Part shown: positions 6,811 through 16,014 of the stretch, piece after piece
How the letters are laid out: every line of letters starts with the position of its first letter
Numbering within the stretch: position 1 is the stretch's first letter
Origin: Parcubacteria group bacterium
GTDB taxonomy: Bacteria; Patescibacteriota; Patescibacteriia; UBA9934; GWF2-40-263
DNA: 51,963 bases
Reading direction: 5' to 3'
NCBI GenBank assembly: GCA_013204395.1
Contig: JABMNZ010000004.1
Coordinates: 1-51,963, forward strand
The notes under the pieces: generated by a model
Told to the model about the DNA's origin: nothing
Databases searched by the model: none
Seen by the model: the letters and a program-made list of their open reading frames with translations, nothing else
Position numbers and translations under genes: made by a program

Positions 6811-9800
6811 TTAGAACAGGCTTAGGTCGCTCTCTGGGGTGAAGATGGTAGGTTCTTCTATTGGTTCACCGTTTTCATCTAAGACCGGTTCTTCGACGAC
6901 CACAACTTCTCGTCCGGCAATAATTTCTACCAAGCTTACCGCCGTAGAGAGAGTTGTTCCACTATCGTCAGGTACTGCTCTGGCAGATAGAGCCCATGTG
7001 CCAGAGGCTGGCATGGTCCACTCAAATGTTAGGAATGGCGAGGATGGGTTTATCTGCTGCCCTACTAATTGTTCACTTGATCCATCCAGAGTCTGTGCGT
7101 ACAAACTTACAGACCGATAGTTTTCAGGATTTTCAAGTTGCACTACCACCGTGTAGGTGTCTGAGGTGCGTTCGATTGTCTGTCCGTTGCTTGGGTCGAT
7201 AAGTTCAAAGGCTGTTGAGTCTCCGTCTTGCGAAACAGAGATGGTGACAGTGTCAGAGCCAGAGTTATCGATGTCGTCGTATGCGATTGCTTTGAGTGTG
7301 TGCACACCTCGACCAATGGAACTTGGCAGGCTGGTGGTTAGACTCCATGGAGCGGAGCTGTCTGAGCCAAGGAACTGTCCATCAACATAAAATTCAGTTC
7401 GAGCAACTCCACGTCTGGCACTTGCCGATAGTTGAATGGTTACCTTTCGCTCTGAGAGTTCGTCATTTCGGTTAGGTGAAGAAATTCTTACTGTTGGAAA
7501 GTTCTCTTGGACATGCACGTCATCTTCTTCTGTTGGAGGTGATTGGTTCAAGATCACCACACCAGTTTCTTCTTGTTTGTTTGCTATCCATGTGGCAATC
7601 CCTGCTTCCCAGGGTTCGTACATCTCATCGTCTTGAGGGTTTTCTGGTATCTGTCCGGTTGGGTTAGAACGATCTACAAAATGCAGAAGGCTATGATACT
7701 GGGCATACATTCTTTCCTCGCGATAACTTTCCGGAGTGAACTCAGTAGCTAATTTTCCTGACGCCCGGTCCACGATTACGGTTGTGGAAGTGATCTCTCC
7801 ATCCAGAACAGGCTTACCAGTTGCTTCGATAGTTGGGCTTGTGAAATATTCTATTGGAGTTTGTGCAAGTGCGCGGCGCATGAACGCATTCCAGATAGGG
7901 CCGGCGACATTTGATCCACCAGCCTTGGTGCTCATAGTTTCGTTGTCATTGTTTCCTGCCCACACACCTACTGCTAAAGATGGGGTGTATCCCATGAGCC
8001 AGGCGTCTCGTGAGTCGTTTGTGGTTCCCGTCTTTGCTGCCACTGGTCGATCACCAAGTTGGAGGTAGTTGCCAGCACCAAAATATGGAGTCCTGGCATT
8101 GTTGTCTGACAGTACATGAGAGATGGTGCGTGCAGTATTTTTATCAATTACTTTCTTCCCATCACGTTCCTTCCATTGTTCCAGTACAACCCCTTCTGAG
8201 TCTTCTACACGTAGGATTGTGGCTACCTCATATCGCTCACCTTCGTTGGCGAAGACTGCGTATGCATTGGTGTGCTCAAGAAGTTTTACCTCTCCACCAC
8301 CCAGAACAAGTGATAGTCCAAAGGCGCTGTGATCTCCAAAAGAGCTGTAACCAAGGCTTGTAGCAAAATCGAGGGCATTTTCAACACCTACCATGTACAC
8401 CATCTTGACCGCAGGGATGTTTAAAGAGCCCTGTAAGGCGTCTCGTAGTCTAATTGGACCTCTTTCCTTCAGGTCGTAGTTTTTTGGCGTGTAGTCGCCT
8501 GTGAAGGTTGGAAAGGATGTAATCACATCCCAAACAACTGTGTTGGGGGTGTAGCCCATCTCAATACTCTTCGTATAGACGATTGGTTTGAAACTAGATC
8601 CAGGTTGACGCAGTCGTGTTGCAACATTAACCTGCCCGTCAATTTCATCATCAAAGTAATCTTTAGATCCAACCATCACCAGGACTTGCCCAGTTTTTGG
8701 ATCGATCGCAACAAGAGCTGCGTTGGAGAAGTTGTATGTCTCAGAGAGAGCTTCAACACCCTTGGCAACCTCTTCTTCAGCAATCATCTGCTTGTCAAAA
8801 TCAAGGGTGGTGATGACACGCATACCTCCTTCTTCTACGGCTCGACGCCCATAGGTCTCTTCTAACTGTTCTTTTACATGTAGAACAAAATGAGGAGCAT
8901 CTATGTTAGTAAAAGAAGCCTCGATTGGAGTTTGCTCTTGCACGGCTGCGTCGTAGTCTTCCTGTGAGATAAATTCCAGTTCAAGCATCTCACCTAAAAT
9001 ATAATCACGTCTTGCTTGTAAACGATCTGGATTGTTGAGATAGGTGGTAGGGGCCTTGGGGAGGGATGCGATCGTTACGGCTTCAGCTAAAGAAAGTTCA
9101 CCAGCACTTTTGCCATAGTAGTTTTGTGCTGCCGCCTCGATTCCGTAGTATGTGGAGCCATAGGGTATTTCATTGAAATAGATTTGAAGGATCTCATCCT
9201 TGGTATATCGACGTTCAAGCTCTAGAGACAAGACGAGTTCCTTGGCCTTACGGATAATTGTTTTTTCGTTTGAGAGAATGGCATTTTTTACGAGCTGCTG
9301 AGTGAGGGTGGACCCTCCAACTTTATTGCCAAGTAAGTTTTGGAATACCGCGCGAGCAAAACCTTTAACATCAAAACCAGAGTGGTTGCAGAAGTTCCGA
9401 TCCTCAGCGGCAATGGTGGCCTGGAGCGCATAAAGTGGAATTCCTTCGGGGTCCAAATCAAGTTCAGAGCCATCTCCACAAAACCCTTCTTGAACCTGCC
9501 TAAGGGTACGATTTTCATCTCCGAATATTTCGTACAAAAGATGATCGCCTGTGCGATCGTAGATTTTTGTGGTCTGGGAAATGGTCCTTTCTGTCAGTGA
9601 GTTTGGATTTGGTAAATCTTTTGAGATGAAGGCCATGAAGCCCAAAAGAGTAAGGGCGCCAAGAAGCCCACCAGCTATGACGAGCAGAATAATATTCTTT
9701 ATGAGCGACTCACGATCAAATCCTCGTGATGATTGTGGACGTCGGCGCCTTTTATGCCTGCGACGATTTGATCCTTTCCATTGAGAACTTTGGCTGTAGT

Positions 9801-9813
9801 TGTGTCGAGACAT
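6811..9813 (-). CDS. Class A penicillin-binding protein (glycosyltransferase/transpeptidase) with C-terminal Ig-like domains
   Basis: This bifunctional enzyme polymerises lipid II and cross-links peptidoglycan. The 1000-aa product has a basic cytoplasmic tail (residues 1-35, many Arg), one membrane span (about 38-62), a GT51 glycosyltransferase domain with AAEDRNFCNHSGFD near residue 135, and a transpeptidase domain with the active-site SxxK in PGSSFKPIVY near 404, SLN near 463 and KTGTT near 594. After it come one or two Ig-like domains (about 775-970; TEFYVDGQFLGS, HTLKAIAYDD) that probably face the wall or surface. PBP1A proteins are usually 700-850 aa; the extra length is the Ig part. It is divergent from glmS, a precursor enzyme of the same pathway. 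Confidence 0.93.
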   Translation of the reverse strand: MSRHNYSQSSQWKGSNRRRHKRRRRPQSSRGFDRESLIKNIILLVIAGGLLGALTLLGFMAFISKDLPNPNSLTERTISQTTKIYDRTGDHLLYEIFGDENRTLRQVQEGFCGDGSELDLDPEGIPLYALQATIAAEDRNFCNHSGFDVKGFARAVFQNLLGNKVGGSTLTQQLVKNAILSNEKTIIRKAKELVLSLELERRYTKDEILQIYFNEIPYGSTYYGIEAAAQNYYGKSAGELSLAEAVTIASLPKAPTTYLNNPDRLQARRDYILGEMLELEFISQEDYDAAVQEQTPIEASFTNIDAPHFVLHVKEQLEETYGRRAVEEGGMRVITTLDFDKQMIAEEEVAKGVEALSETYNFSNAALVAIDPKTGQVLVMVGSKDYFDDEIDGQVNVATRLRQPGSSFKPIVYTKSIEMGYTPNTVVWDVITSFPTFTGDYTPKNYDLKERGPIRLRDALQGSLNIPAVKMVYMVGVENALDFATSLGYSSFGDHSAFGLSLVLGGGEVKLLEHTNAYAVFANEGERYEVATILRVEDSEGVVLEQWKERDGKKVIDKNTARTISHVLSDNNARTPYFGAGNYLQLGDRPVAAKTGTTNDSRDAWLMGYTPSLAVGVWAGNNDNETMSTKAGGSNVAGPIWNAFMRRALAQTPIEYFTSPTIEATGKPVLDGEITSTTVIVDRASGKLATEFTPESYREERMYAQYHSLLHFVDRSNPTGQIPENPQDDEMYEPWEAGIATWIANKQEETGVVILNQSPPTEEDDVHVQENFPTVRISSPNRNDELSERKVTIQLSASARRGVARTEFYVDGQFLGSDSSAPWSLTTSLPSSIGRGVHTLKAIAYDDIDNSGSDTVTISVSQDGDSTAFELIDPSNGQTIERTSDTYTVVVQLENPENYRSVSLYAQTLDGSSEQLVGQQINPSSPFLTFEWTMPASGTWALSARAVPDDSGTTLSTAVSLVEIIAGREVVVVEEPVLDENGEPIEEPTIFTPESDLSLF

Positions 9814-9982
9814 AGTTAATTGGAGGGTTTACGTTGGCTCAAGGATACCGAGTTTACGCTTGTTTTGAAAGGGAATGGTTTAAAAAGTAATTAACTGTCG
9901 GATGAATCTAAACAGGTGGCTTGTGAGATTACGCACCATTAAGGCCGCGAAGTGCGGTTGTCCACAAAAAAGGTCCATGAAA

Positions 9983-10012
9983 TTGGCTGTTCGCTGAACA
10001 GGATCGTACTAT
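9983..10012 (+). promoter_or_regulatory. glmS promoter with an embedded palindrome
   Basis: TTGGCT (9983-9988), an 18-base spacer and TACTAT (10007-10012) precede glmS. The inverted repeat CTGTTC-GCT-GAACAG (9987-10001) covers most of the spacer and could be a repressor operator. The remainder of the PBP-glmS spacer (9814-9982) shows no gene, and no glmS ribozyme was recognised. Confidence 0.45.
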
Positions 10013-10039
10013 TGAGATAGTAAAATGAACCAAATTATT

Positions 10040-11869
10040 ATGTGTGGAATCGTTGGGTACGTTGGAAACAAACAAGCTGCTCCAGTGCTCATGGGGGGGC
10101 TTCGTAAACTTGAATACAGAGGGTATGACAGTGCTGGTGTGTGTATACAAAACGGTCGGCTTACCACCGTGCGTAGCGAGGGAAAAATCGCGGCACTTGA
10201 TTTGAAACTTGCTAAGCATCACCTTCAGGGGACATCGGGTATTGCTCATACTCGCTGGGCGACACACGGAGTTCCAGAAGAACGAAATGCTCACCCTCAC
10301 AGGGACTGCTCTGGATCAGTGGCAGTGGTTCACAATGGGATTATTGAAAATTTTCTTGAGCTTCGAGAGGAGCTCACTGGTAAGGGTCATATATTTCACT
10401 CAGACACAGATAGTGAAGTACTTGCTCATTTGATTGAGCATGAGATGGAAGCTGGTCTGCCAGCTCTGCAGGCAATTCGTGCATCTCTTGCATGCGTTCG
10501 TGGAACATATGGACTCGTAGTGATTTTCAAAGACTTACCACAGACATTGTTTACAGCGCGTATGGGCAGCCCACTGGTAATTGGGATTGGAGATGGAGAA
10601 CATTACATAGCCTCTGACCCATCGGCAATAATCGAACATACGCGTGACGTGATGTTTTTAGATGATGGGGAGATTGCGTGTGTAAGTTCTGAAGGGATAA
10701 CTTTGTGTGCGTTGGATCGAGAAGATGTACCTCATAGAATTCAGCACTTGGATTGGGAAGTGGAGACAGCTAGTCGTGGAGAGCATGCACACTTCATGCT
10801 TAAAGAAATCATGGAACAGCCACAGGTGATTGAAAACAGTATTCGCGGTCGTGTTGATCTCATAGGGGGTCGCGCTGTTCTAGGTGGACTTGATGATGTA
10901 CGGGATAGATTAAAAGAAATAGATCGAATTGTGATCGTTGGTTGCGGTAGTGCTTATTATGCTGGGCTGGTTGGGGAGTATTTGATTGAGGAGCTGGCTG
11001 GAATTTCTGTGGAGGTTGAGCTTGCTTCTGAGTTTCGGTATCGCAAGCCGATCATTACTGAGAGAACGGCAGTTCTGGCTGTCAGTCAAAGTGGAGAGAC
11101 GGCAGATACTCTTGAGGCGATCGTTGAGGCAAAAAGAAAGCGCGCTTTAACACTCGGACTTGTGAACACTGTTGGCTCATCCATAGCTCGGGCAACAGAC
11201 GCCGGTGTGTACAATCACGCTGGTCCAGAAATTGGTGTGGCCTCCACAAAAGCCTTTGTGAGTCAGATGACCGTCTTGAGTTTGATTGCTGTGTACCTTG
11301 GACAACTACGAGGGTTTCTTCCTGAGTCAAAGGCTCGAGAGGTGCTGGCCGGTTTGCATGAGATGCCAGAGTTGGTTGAAAAAGTGCTGGCAAACAGGGG
11401 ACAGGTAACGCGTGTGGCTGAGAAATATCGAGGAATGGAAAACTGCCTGTTTCTTGGTAGGAAGTATCAGGCGCCGATCGCTTATGAAGGGGCCTTGAAA
11501 TTGAAAGAGGTGAGTTACATTCACGCTGAGGGGTATTCAAGTGGAGAGATGAAGCATGGGCCGATAGCACTAATCGACAAAAGCTTTCCGTCCATTGTTC
11601 TGTGTCCTCAAGATAGCGTGTATGAGAAGACGTGTTCAAACATTTCAGAATTGCGTGCACGTAAGGGCCCGATTATTGCAGTGACAACCTGTGGTTCCAT
11701 GAGCCACGTTCAGGCCGATGATGTGATCATAGTTCCACATACTATGGAAGCACTTCAGCCTATTCTCACAGTCATTCCACTTCAATTGATTGCCTATGAG
11801 GCGGCCGTGGCTAGGGGTCTAGATCCTGATAAACCAAGGAACCTAGCCAAGAGCGTAACCGTTGAATAA
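10040..11869 (+). CDS. glmS: Glutamine-fructose-6-phosphate aminotransferase (isomerizing)
   Basis: GlmS makes glucosamine-6-phosphate from fructose-6-phosphate and glutamine, the first step towards UDP-GlcNAc and peptidoglycan. The start is placed at the ATG at 10040, not the one 15 bases earlier, because the mature enzyme needs Cys as residue 1 after Met removal (MCGIVGYVG). This gives 609 aa, the usual length. The glutaminase domain (about 1-240) shows HTRWATHG and HNGIIEN; two SIS sugar-isomerase domains follow (SQSGETADTLEA near 350; APIAYEGALKLKEVSYIHAEG near 480), and the end DKPRNLAKSVTVE is the family signature. Confidence 0.97.
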   Translation: MCGIVGYVGNKQAAPVLMGGLRKLEYRGYDSAGVCIQNGRLTTVRSEGKIAALDLKLAKHHLQGTSGIAHTRWATHGVPEERNAHPHRDCSGSVAVVHNGIIENFLELREELTGKGHIFHSDTDSEVLAHLIEHEMEAGLPALQAIRASLACVRGTYGLVVIFKDLPQTLFTARMGSPLVIGIGDGEHYIASDPSAIIEHTRDVMFLDDGEIACVSSEGITLCALDREDVPHRIQHLDWEVETASRGEHAHFMLKEIMEQPQVIENSIRGRVDLIGGRAVLGGLDDVRDRLKEIDRIVIVGCGSAYYAGLVGEYLIEELAGISVEVELASEFRYRKPIITERTAVLAVSQSGETADTLEAIVEAKRKRALTLGLVNTVGSSIARATDAGVYNHAGPEIGVASTKAFVSQMTVLSLIAVYLGQLRGFLPESKAREVLAGLHEMPELVEKVLANRGQVTRVAEKYRGMENCLFLGRKYQAPIAYEGALKLKEVSYIHAEGYSSGEMKHGPIALIDKSFPSIVLCPQDSVYEKTCSNISELRARKGPIIAVTTCGSMSHVQADDVIIVPHTMEALQPILTVIPLQLIAYEAAVARGLDPDKPRNLAKSVTVE

Positions 11870-11972
11870 ACGATGTATTCATCATGGTTTGAAAAGTCAA
11901 AAAACTTAATTTTTTCTAGCAAAAATGGTTCTCAAATGAATAATTACCTTAAATGAGGTGAGGATAACATGA

Positions 11973-12001
11973 TTGACAAATGGTCTAATTCGTGCTATCC
12001 T
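11973..12001 (+). promoter_or_regulatory. Promoter of the 3D-domain gene
   Basis: TTGACA (11973-11978), 17-base spacer, TATCCT (11996-12001). Transcription should start near 12008. The 100 bases before it (11870-11972) are A+T-rich with no clear terminator for glmS. Confidence 0.7.
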
Positions 12002-12007
12002 ACAAGC

Positions 12008-12035
12008 ACTCCCAAGACAGGGGAGTTTTTATTTT
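12008..12035 (+). terminator. Attenuator-like hairpin at the very 5' end of the 3D-domain mRNA
   Basis: ACTCCC (12008-12013) and GGGAGT (12021-12026) pair around a seven-base loop and TTTTTATTTT follows. The shape is that of an intrinsic terminator, but it sits at the predicted transcription start and 40 bases before the gene, so it may instead stabilise the 5' end or attenuate. Confidence 0.5.
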
Positions 12036-12073
12036 GCCTGCCCAATGGCGTCTGTAGGAGGAAGTCACTGGGT

Positions 12074-12697
12074 ATGTTGAATAAGCTATTCAAACAATTA
12101 AAACAGCAATGGGGTGAGGATTATTTCTACACCCGTAGCGCGACATTCTTTGCGTATAAGTTTTGGCTATACCTAGATCGCCAAACGATGCCAGTTCGTC
12201 GACACGCAACGAATCTTTCAGTTCTTGCGTTTGTGGCAGTGATCTCTACCTATGTCCTGTTTCCTACAGTTGCCAATGCGGACATGGAAAATGAACGCAT
12301 GCCGCTTGATGAGGCTATCGTAGGAATGATTATCTCATCCATGCAGAATGAAACAGAGCCCTTTGGGATATTGCCTGTTGCGGAGGATGCAACTCCGCGC
12401 CACACGTACACCATCCCAATGACGGCTTATACGTCAGAGGTATGGCAGACAGATGACACTCCATGTATTACCGCTTCAGGACTGGACCTATGTGAGCGCG
12501 GTGTTGAGAACGTCGTGGCTGCTAACTTCCTGCCACTTGGAACACGTGTACGTATTCCAGAATTGTTTGGAGATCGAGTCTTCTATGTAGAGGACCGTAT
12601 GAACAAACGATATCAATATAAGATGGACGTATGGATGCTAGAGCTTGAGGACGCCAGAGAGTTTGGTGTGAAGTACGCGACCGTGGAAGTCTTTTAA
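12074..12697 (+). CDS. Secreted or membrane-anchored 3D-domain protein (cell-wall lytic fold)
   Basis: The C-terminal 90 residues carry a 3D domain, a double-psi beta-barrel related to MltA/RlpA that binds or cleaves glycan: TAYTSEVWQTDDTPCITASG, VVAANFLPLGTRVRIP, FYVEDRMNKRY and KMDVWM with the three conserved Asp. Before it lie a basic N-terminus and one hydrophobic segment (about residues 51-68) ending in ANA, a possible signal-peptidase site with an unusually long n-region. The ATG at 12074 is chosen because TAGGAGG stands ten bases upstream; longer versions would run into the promoter. The likely role is peptidoglycan remodelling outside the membrane. Confidence 0.8.
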   Translation: MLNKLFKQLKQQWGEDYFYTRSATFFAYKFWLYLDRQTMPVRRHATNLSVLAFVAVISTYVLFPTVANADMENERMPLDEAIVGMIISSMQNETEPFGILPVAEDATPRHTYTIPMTAYTSEVWQTDDTPCITASGLDLCERGVENVVAANFLPLGTRVRIPELFGDRVFYVEDRMNKRYQYKMDVWMLELEDAREFGVKYATVEVF

Positions 12698-12703
12698 AAA
12701 GAT

Positions 12704-12740
12704 AACAAAAACACCCCCGCGTTGCGGGGGTGTTTTTGTT
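12704..12740. terminator. Strong bidirectional terminator
   Basis: A near-perfect 17-bp inverted repeat (arms 12704-12720 and 12724-12740, core CACCCCCGC/GCGGGGGTG) with A/T tails on both sides. It serves the 3D-domain gene on plus and tRNA-Cys on minus. Confidence 0.9.
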
Positions 12741-12817
12741 TGGAGGCCACGGTCGGATTCGAACCGACGCATAGAGGATTTGCAGTCCCCCGCGTTAACC
12801 AACTTCGCCACGTGGCC
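12741..12817 (-). tRNA. tRNA-Cys (GCA)
   Basis: The minus strand folds as a complete cloverleaf: acceptor GGCCACG/CGTGGCC, anticodon loop CTGCAAA with anticodon GCA, T arm with GGTTCGAAT, discriminator U73 as expected for Cys, and an encoded CCA (12741-12743). Confidence 0.97.
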
Positions 12818-12879
12818 GTCTGCCAGAAGAGGTTATCAGATCCGGCTCAAGCCTTCAATCCCTGGTATACTTACTTTAT

Positions 12880-14070
12880 ATGAACTGGCTGACGGACATT
12901 CGAAAATACTATTTATATCGAGGGCTTATTAAACGGATCGTTGTACCGATCTTGTTTATTTATTTTCTAGATCAAGGCCTGACACTTTCTGAGATAGGAT
13001 CCATTGCTGCAATTTCATCGATTGTTGGAATAATTCTTGAAGTGCCAAGTGGGGCGATTGCAGATATGCTAGGACATAAGCGTTCATTAGTTATCTCTAG
13101 TTTGCTCCAAGGGGTGTCCATGCTTTTGTACATTGCTTTAGGTGGATATTCTGGCATGCTCATTGCCTCGATTGTATATTGGGGAGGTGGAACACTCATG
13201 ACAGGTACACACGATGCGTTTTTCTATGAGCTTCTTGAAAAGCGTAAACAGACACATCTATTCAAAAAGTATTGGGGCCGCGCTTTTGCTTCTGCCAATG
13301 CCATAGGGGTTGTTCTTCTTGCAGTCAGTTCTCTCCTTTATGTATGGCACCCTTGGATTCCATTTATTGCTGGTGTCGGCCAGTTTATTCTCTCGGCCAT
13401 TGTTATCAGTTCAATTTCTAGTGGACCCAAAAAGCTTTCTGTGGCTAAAGAGGAGGGGTATGTGGGATTTAGAGAAAGTGTTCGGCAAAATTTAAAACTT
13501 CTTAATTTTAGTCATCCGTTCATGTGGATCTTACTGTACCAGTCGATGTTTTTTGGAATGGCGTACGCGATTAATGAGTTTCACCAATTGTTTTTAGAAG
13601 AGGTTGGAGTACTTATTGTCTATCTGGGAATTATTTTTGCGGGAAAACGTTTGCTTACCATGTTTAGTTCCTATTATGCTCATATGGTACTGGACCGTTT
13701 TACATCCATAGCCATTCTTTGGTTGAGTACGGGATTATGGCTGATCATTCTTATGCTCTATGCAGCAGTTCACACTCCAGTTCTAGCAGCAATTCTTGTA
13801 ATAATCCCATCGGTGTTTGGAGGTCTATTACGAGTTGCGATTAATGATGCAAAAAATAAACTCATTGTTAGTGGATCTCGATCTAGTTTTCTTTCAATCT
13901 TCAATTTTGGTGACGGGCTTGTTAAAGCCTTGGGTGTGTTAATAATTGGTTTGGTTGCTACACAGCTATCAGTTCAGATAACATTGGCACTAGTTCCTTT
14001 TGTTATTTTTATACCGCTTTTAATTATTTTATTCTTCTTTCAAAAAACATATCTAGCTCACAAGTCATAG
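12880..14070 (+). CDS. MFS-type transporter
   Basis: The 396-aa product has about twelve hydrophobic segments and the major facilitator pattern, with a motif-A-like loop ADMLGHKRSLV near residue 62 (family pattern G.xxDRxGR+) and the second half starting after a basic loop near residue 195. Some MFS proteins of this type efflux small molecules, but no substrate can be inferred. An extended -10 box TGG-TATACT (12863-12871) stands eight bases before the ATG, so the mRNA is probably leaderless. It is followed after three bases by the phosphatase gene and heads a five-gene run to 16218. Confidence 0.8.
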   Translation: MNWLTDIRKYYLYRGLIKRIVVPILFIYFLDQGLTLSEIGSIAAISSIVGIILEVPSGAIADMLGHKRSLVISSLLQGVSMLLYIALGGYSGMLIASIVYWGGGTLMTGTHDAFFYELLEKRKQTHLFKKYWGRAFASANAIGVVLLAVSSLLYVWHPWIPFIAGVGQFILSAIVISSISSGPKKLSVAKEEGYVGFRESVRQNLKLLNFSHPFMWILLYQSMFFGMAYAINEFHQLFLEEVGVLIVYLGIIFAGKRLLTMFSSYYAHMVLDRFTSIAILWLSTGLWLIILMLYAAVHTPVLAAILVIIPSVFGGLLRVAINDAKNKLIVSGSRSSFLSIFNFGDGLVKALGVLIIGLVATQLSVQITLALVPFVIFIPLLIILFFFQKTYLAHKS

Positions 14071-14073
14071 TTT

Positions 14074-14574
14074 ATGGAAAATACTAAAGCAGCAATTAAC
14101 AACCATTCAGATAAGCCGCCTTTTGAGTTTAATCAGATCACTAATAGTATTTTTTTAGGAACAAATGCTTGCTGCACGGTTCACTTTGATAAGGGTTTAC
14201 TTGGTAAGGGGATTAAGGGTGATATTTCAGTTGAGCTTGAAAAGCTCGATGCAGCTCAAGGGGCAGAGTTTTTTCTCTGGCTTCCGGTTAAAGACCATCA
14301 TGCTCCGACAATGGCCCAGTTGCGCGTAGGCACGCACACCCTACGTGAACTAGTCGACTCAGGAGAAAAGGTTTACGTGCACTGTAGAAACGGTCATGGC
14401 CGTGGTCCATCACTAGTAATCGCTTACTTTATCTTATTAGGAGATGATTATGAGACTGCTTTTGAGAAAGTGAAGACAAAGCGTCCGGTTATTCATTTAG
14501 ACGATGATCAAGTTTCTAGATTAATGGAATTTGCAAAGTGGATTAAAGAAGAGCATGTAATAGACGCTGCCTAA
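14074..14574 (+). CDS. Dual-specificity/tyrosine protein phosphatase-like protein
   Basis: The 166-aa product carries the C(x5)R phosphate-binding loop HCRNGHGRGPS (near residue 109) of cysteine-based protein phosphatases, preceded by the strand KVYVH and followed by LVIAYFILLG, typical of the DSP fold. The upstream region ITNSIFLGTNAC matches the N-terminal strand of atypical dual-specificity phosphatases. It would dephosphorylate Tyr or Ser/Thr residues or another phosphoester in the cytoplasm. It is tightly packed between the MFS gene (3 bases) and ddl (1 base). Confidence 0.75.
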   Translation: MENTKAAINNHSDKPPFEFNQITNSIFLGTNACCTVHFDKGLLGKGIKGDISVELEKLDAAQGAEFFLWLPVKDHHAPTMAQLRVGTHTLRELVDSGEKVYVHCRNGHGRGPSLVIAYFILLGDDYETAFEKVKTKRPVIHLDDDQVSRLMEFAKWIKEEHVIDAA

Positions 14575-14575
14575 T

Positions 14576-15466
14576 ATGCACATAGCTATTTTGACTGGGG
14601 GAAACAATGCAGAGCGGGAGGTCGCTTTGAAATCTTCTGAAAATGTTCGAGGTGCCCTTGATGGAAAAGTTGAGCTAAGCCTGTTTGATTTCCCATCACA
14701 GATTGATGACTTTCTAGCAGTTCGAGATAAGATCGACTGCTGCGTACCAGTCTTTCATGGAAAGGGTGGCGAGGATGGGGTTGTACAGGGATTTCTTGAG
14801 ACGCTTGGCATGCCCTATATATTTTCTGATGTTAGGGCACATGCTGTTGGTATGGATAAGATGCTAACGAAAATGAAGATTGAGAAAGCTGGTTTTTTGA
14901 CACCAGGGTGGTTACTTGTTCAACCTGGAGATGAAGTAACCTTTTCAGGAACAGTCGTAGTGAAGCCAAATGATGGTGGAAGTACAATAGGTATAAGTAT
15001 TGCTCGCAACCAAGAAGAACTAGAGTTCGCGGTAAAAGAAGCTGATGGATATTGCTCAATGGTATTAGTTGAAAAATATATTCAAGGTCGAGAATTTACC
15101 GTTTCAGTTATCGACCAGGACGATGAAGTTCAAGCTTTGCCGGTTGTGGAGATTATTTCAAAACATGAACTATTCGACTACGAGAGTAAGTATGATCCAA
15201 AATTAGCCGAAGAAATTTGCCCAGCACAGATCACCTCAAGTCTCACACAGCGACTTCAGGTGATGGCGACTGATGCCCATCGTTTAATTGGAGCGCGACA
15301 TCTGAGCCGAAGTGATATGATTGTTGATGATAAGGGTGATATTTATTTTTTAGAGATCAATACCATTCCAGGGCTTACTAATGCTTCACTTGTTCCAAAG
15401 GCACTTGATGCAGCAGAGCTTGAGCTAGGTGAGTTGCTCATGAAATGGATTAACGAATCAATATGA
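14576..15466 (+). CDS. ddl: D-alanine-D-alanine ligase
   Basis: Ddl joins two D-Ala molecules using ATP for the peptidoglycan stem peptide. The 296-aa product is a short but complete ATP-grasp ligase: GGNNAEREVALKS near residue 8, FHGKGGEDGVVQGFLE near 60, the ATP-binding KPNDGGSTIGIS near 130, and the metal-binding FLEINTIPGLT near 259. The ATG immediately follows the phosphatase stop; the last four bases overlap the VIT1-like gene. Together with glmS, the PBP and the carboxypeptidase it shows that the cell makes its own wall. Confidence 0.93.
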   Translation: MHIAILTGGNNAEREVALKSSENVRGALDGKVELSLFDFPSQIDDFLAVRDKIDCCVPVFHGKGGEDGVVQGFLETLGMPYIFSDVRAHAVGMDKMLTKMKIEKAGFLTPGWLLVQPGDEVTFSGTVVVKPNDGGSTIGISIARNQEELEFAVKEADGYCSMVLVEKYIQGREFTVSVIDQDDEVQALPVVEIISKHELFDYESKYDPKLAEEICPAQITSSLTQRLQVMATDAHRLIGARHLSRSDMIVDDKGDIYFLEINTIPGLTNASLVPKALDAAELELGELLMKWINESI

Positions 15467-16008
15467 CAAAACGATCACTCAAACATGGAATAGTCGATTC
15501 AATGAGAGAGATTGTCTTCGGCTTGGAAGATTCTCTGGTTTCAACGCTTGGAGCAATTACAGGAATCGCTGTTGGTGCTGGAAGTCAGTACATCGTGATT
15601 TTATCTGGGCTTGTACTCATTGCTGCTGAGAGTATGTCTATGGCAGCGGGTAGTTATTTATCTAGTAAGAATGCTGCACAGGCAGAGGCGGCCTTTCATA
15701 ATGGGAAGAAGGCAGATGAGCCAACTAGACCGGGAAGGGGCGCAATGGTCATGGGGGTATTTTATTTCGTTGGCGGTTTTGTCCCGCTTACACCATATTT
15801 TTTCCTAGATGTGCGTTCAGCCATGTTGCCATCAGTCATTGGTACGGCCATAGTATTATTCCTTCTTGGTGTGTGGGCGGCGCAGTACACAAAACGTTCT
15901 CCATGGCGCAGTGGACTAGAGATGACGGTCGTGTCTCTAGCAGCTGCTGGTGTTGGGTATCTTATTGGAAGAGCGGTTGCATCATTTTTTGGAGTCGATG
16001 TACTATAG
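15463..16008 (+). CDS. VIT1/CCC1-family metal transporter
   Basis: The 181-aa product resembles the VIT1/CCC1 family of Fe2+/Mn2+ transporters: the first helix contains REIVFGLEDSLVSTLGAITGI (residues 10 onward, shown in part by FGLEDSLVSTLGAI), and ESMSMAAGSYLSSK near residue 48 is the second-helix signature with the metal-binding Glu/Met residues. About five membrane spans are seen. Family members move iron or manganese out of the cytosol. The next gene encodes a small metal-binding-type protein and an Fe-S assembly operon follows, which fits an iron role. Confidence 0.85.
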   Translation: MTKRSLKHGIVDSMREIVFGLEDSLVSTLGAITGIAVGAGSQYIVILSGLVLIAAESMSMAAGSYLSSKNAAQAEAAFHNGKKADEPTRPGRGAMVMGVFYFVGGFVPLTPYFFLDVRSAMLPSVIGTAIVLFLLGVWAAQYTKRSPWRSGLEMTVVSLAAAGVGYLIGRAVASFFGVDVL

Positions 16009-16014
16009 AGATGT

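Noticed and set aside
9814-10039. glmS ribozyme
   Set aside because: The leader is too short after the predicted start and none of the ribozyme's conserved core could be recognised.
11082-11660. 192-codon antisense frame in glmS
   Set aside because: Shadow of a well-conserved gene with no coding features of its own.
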